This document shows positions 61,999 to 64,000 of a stretch of 64,000 nucleotides of DNA, one piece after another. The notes beneath the pieces are model-generated. The model saw only the letters and a list, made by a program, of their open reading frames with translations, ran no database searches and had not been told where the DNA came from. How positions within the stretch are numbered: the first letter of the stretch is position 1; the number at the start of each line of letters is the position of its first letter. The DNA lies in contig NZ_KQ976354.1 in the NCBI RefSeq assembly GCF_000346485.2, positions 2,669,421-2,733,420 of the forward strand. The letters run 5' to 3'. The position numbers were made by a program, and so were the translations under genes. The DNA is from Scytonema hofmannii PCC 7110. GTDB taxonomy: Bacteria > Cyanobacteriota > Cyanobacteriia > Cyanobacteriales > Nostocaceae.

Positions 61999-62937
61999 TT
62001 ATTTACTAGCTGAAGCCACTTCTTTTGCAGCCTTACCTCGTTCCCGTTCAATTTGTTTAACCACGCTTGCGGGGAGAAACCCTTTTTTACTCAAGGCTTT
62101 GTCGAAGTTATCAACAGCCTCCTGAATAAGTTTTGTATTTTTATCTTTTTTGCCGTGTGCTCTAAGAATTTGAGCTTTGAGATAATATAATTCTGGATTT
62201 TCTGATGTCACCTTCAGAGCACGGTTAGCATAATCTAGGGCTTGCGGGTACTGTTTCATATCTCGATAAGCAAGAGCAATTCCGCGATCGACTAAATACT
62301 GAGGAGCCGCATTTTTTTCAAATTTTTCAATAGCTTGTTCTGGATTGGAAAAAGGCAAATTAACAGCGAGCATTAAATCCATGTAGCCTTTAACCAAATT
62401 CAATTCAGGATCGCTCGCAGAAACAGCTTCAGCTAGATCCAAATACTTATAAACTTCTCGCAATCGGCTTAGGGCTTTGGGCGCACCACTGAGTGTTCCT
62501 TCACGCTGTAGAATCACAGCCCCTTCTAAAAAATGTCCGACAGCACTATACAAATTGCCACGTAGAGGGTCGCTAGAAATAAGTTTTTGTGCAGTGTCTA
62601 AGGTTTTTTTACTATACGTCTCTAGTGTATTCCAATCTTGATTCGTATATGCTAAAGATGCTTTCATCGCATAAGCTAAAGGTTCCTCGGATTCTTTGGT
62701 GAGTGCTTCTTGTACGTGAGTCTCTGCTGCTTGATAATTCCCCTGCTCGAAAATTGATTTGAAAGCTGCTTCAGTTTTGTCACCAATCTTGCGAGGTTCA
62801 TTAGTCCGAAACGGATCTGCGGCTAGAGAGGAATTGACACAGATATTCAGTATTAGGGCTGCTGCAAAAGCAACTTTAGCTAGGCTAGAAAGTCTAGCCA
62901 TTACAATTTTTGGCAGCACTGGCAATTGTTCAGTCAT
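61999..62937 (-). CDS. Exported TPR-repeat protein of the Sll0314/Alr1548 type
   Basis: A 312-residue protein. A signal-type hydrophobic stretch (about 20-40 of this start, ending NSSLAADPF) is followed by helical repeats: FEQGNYQAAETHVQEALTKE, LAYTNQDWNTLETYSKKTL, and AYRDMKQYPQALDYANRALK, typical TPR units. It resembles conserved cyanobacterial proteins I recall as the Sll0314 group. Probably periplasmic or thylakoid-lumenal; function unknown. ATG 62937 is preferred because GAGGTAACC precedes it; an upstream frame to 62994 lacks support. Confidence 0.8.
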   Translation of the reverse strand: MTEQLPVLPKIVMARLSSLAKVAFAAALILNICVNSSLAADPFRTNEPRKIGDKTEAAFKSIFEQGNYQAAETHVQEALTKESEEPLAYAMKASLAYTNQDWNTLETYSKKTLDTAQKLISSDPLRGNLYSAVGHFLEGAVILQREGTLSGAPKALSRLREVYKYLDLAEAVSASDPELNLVKGYMDLMLAVNLPFSNPEQAIEKFEKNAAPQYLVDRGIALAYRDMKQYPQALDYANRALKVTSENPELYYLKAQILRAHGKKDKNTKLIQEAVDNFDKALSKKGFLPASVVKQIERERGKAAKEVASASK

Positions 62938-63300
62938 GGTTACCTCAGAAAAATTACTGTTAAAAAAATTTTTATTTGTTACTTTGAATACCAAAGAAAT
63001 TGTTCTAATCCGTGTCTGTTTTTGTCAAAAGTTTCTATACTGGTTGACTTAGGCAATTTTTTTGAGTTCCCATAATTGTTGTAACTATTTTTTCAACAAG
63101 AATTTGCCACAATGGAGATAACTAGCGTGCAACAGCCGTCGGCGCAACTCTCACAAGGAGTGATTTGAAGCAAGATAGCCTTTGCTGCTAGAAATCATAA
63201 GTTAGCGAGGCAAATAATGCGCTATAAATTTTCCAGGAACTAGTTGTTCGTTGCTGTGTAATAAATAAGTAAGTTGCTGACTGTCTATTATTCTTAACAA
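62938..63300. other. Divergent intergenic region
   Basis: No gene seen. It holds the promoters of the TPR gene and the ABC ATPase gene. An 18-codon ATG frame at about 63112 has no support. Confidence 0.5.
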
Positions 63301-63969
63301 ATGCTCTATCTCAGAAATATAATTTACCATCCAACCGCCTGCCCAACTGCAATCCTCAAATCAATTAATCTAGAATTAGCACCCCAACAACTTGGTCTGA
63401 TCATTGGACCAAGCGGTTCTGGCAAAACTACGTTACTTGAAATTCTGTCTGGACTAGCCGAGCCTACCTCAGGATCTATCTTTTGGCGCGAACAAGAACT
63501 GCTCGCAGAACAGATGCAACAATTGGCTGGTTTAGTTTTTCAGTTTCCCGAACGACATTTTTGTGGCGGTACTATTTTAGAGGAATTGCGCTTGGGACAT
63601 CCAGAGTTGGGAACAGAGCGAGTTAAGCAAGCACTGAGTGAAGTAGGATTGGAGCATTTATCCCTCAGTACACCGCCTCATGCTTTAAGTGGAGGTCAGC
63701 AACGCCGTTTAGCTTTGGCTGTGCAGTTGATTCGTCAGCCCCATTTGCTGTTGCTTGATGAACCAACCGCAGGATTAGATTGGTCAATGCGACGACAATT
63801 GGTTAGTTTGCTGGCGAAATTGAAAAAAGATTGGACTCTACTCATCGTGACACATGATGCAGGAGATTTGTTAGCGATCGCAGATTGTTGCTGGACTCTC
63901 AAGCATGGTGAACTGCAATCAGCCGACCCAATGACACTGGTGTCAAAGGAGAGATTGGTGGTTAGTTAG
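63301..63969 (+). CDS. ABC transporter ATP-binding protein
   Basis: A 222-residue ATPase. Walker A GPSGSGKTT (about 38-46), Q-loop VFQFPERHF, signature LSGGQQRR, Walker B LLLLDEPTAGLD and the switch His in VTHD are all present. The Q-loop VFQFPExxF is that of cobalt/ECF-type ATPases, and related proteins occur in plastids. No permease lies inside the window, so the transported substrate is unknown. Start ATG 63301; the gene ends 31 bases before the window edge. Confidence 0.9.
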   Translation: MLYLRNIIYHPTACPTAILKSINLELAPQQLGLIIGPSGSGKTTLLEILSGLAEPTSGSIFWREQELLAEQMQQLAGLVFQFPERHFCGGTILEELRLGHPELGTERVKQALSEVGLEHLSLSTPPHALSGGQQRRLALAVQLIRQPHLLLLDEPTAGLDWSMRRQLVSLLAKLKKDWTLLIVTHDAGDLLAIADCCWTLKHGELQSADPMTLVSKERLVVS

Positions 63970-64000
63970 GGGGTAGGGTTGGGTTAGTAGGAGCGCAAGG

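Overview
The window looks like the chromosome of a filamentous, probably heterocyst-forming cyanobacterium (Nostocales; Scytonema/Tolypothrix-like is my guess). Support comes from the very frequent HIP1 octamer GCGATCGC, several arrays of 7-bp tandem repeats, a full-length orange carotenoid protein, many pentapeptide-repeat proteins, several Ser/Thr kinases including an HstK-type giant kinase, and dispersed hairpin repeats. No rRNA or tRNA gene was seen.

Layout. 0-10 kb: a decayed regulator fragment, a two-repeat extracytoplasmic protein, nested repeat/MITE insertions, a GH13 glucosidase-type enzyme with a luciferase-like flavin oxidoreductase, a cyanobacterial hydrolase, a Yip1-type membrane protein, an aspartoacylase, a PhyH-like dioxygenase and a GT2 glycosyltransferase. 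10-17 kb: an orphan histidine kinase, a gene-poor 1 kb, then an RTX protein, a GT4 glycosyltransferase and a pentapeptide-RTX fusion. 17-30 kb: ilvC, an aldo/keto reductase, remnants of an antitoxin and a DUF4349 protein, a SagB-like double nitroreductase, a Ser/Thr kinase, a bestrophin, and a collinear set of small Asn/Ser-repeat secreted peptide, Cupin_4 oxygenase and methyltransferase.

30-37.5 kb is an accessory zone: frameshifted iron-transporter remnant, vapBC and further antitoxin-like genes, an EamA exporter, a truncated Ada domain, a 4x38-bp palindrome array, and an AT-rich two-gene operon encoding an unrecognised 238-aa protein and a 932-aa divergent protein kinase with a roughly 90-residue insert in its catalytic domain. 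That operon is the best candidate here for an undescribed, possibly defence-type, system.

37.5-49 kb: an M20 amidohydrolase, a secreted pentapeptide protein, then a DICT-GAF histidine kinase, pentapeptide protein, OCP and second pentapeptide protein all on the minus strand (a possible light/photoprotection neighbourhood), a membrane Ser/Thr kinase and an ATP-grasp PGM1-like ligase. 49-58 kb is a decay zone: two ISL3 transposase scraps, a Uma2 nuclease, a complete-ended but frameshifted ISAs1-family element that cuts off a giant HstK-type kinase, a nonsense-interrupted Rpn-like gene, a possible CRISPR relic and a PD-(D/E)XK protein. 58-64 kb is ordinary again: Nudix-DUF3531, LemA-M48 protease, an IS5-like MITE, a TPR protein and an ABC ATPase.
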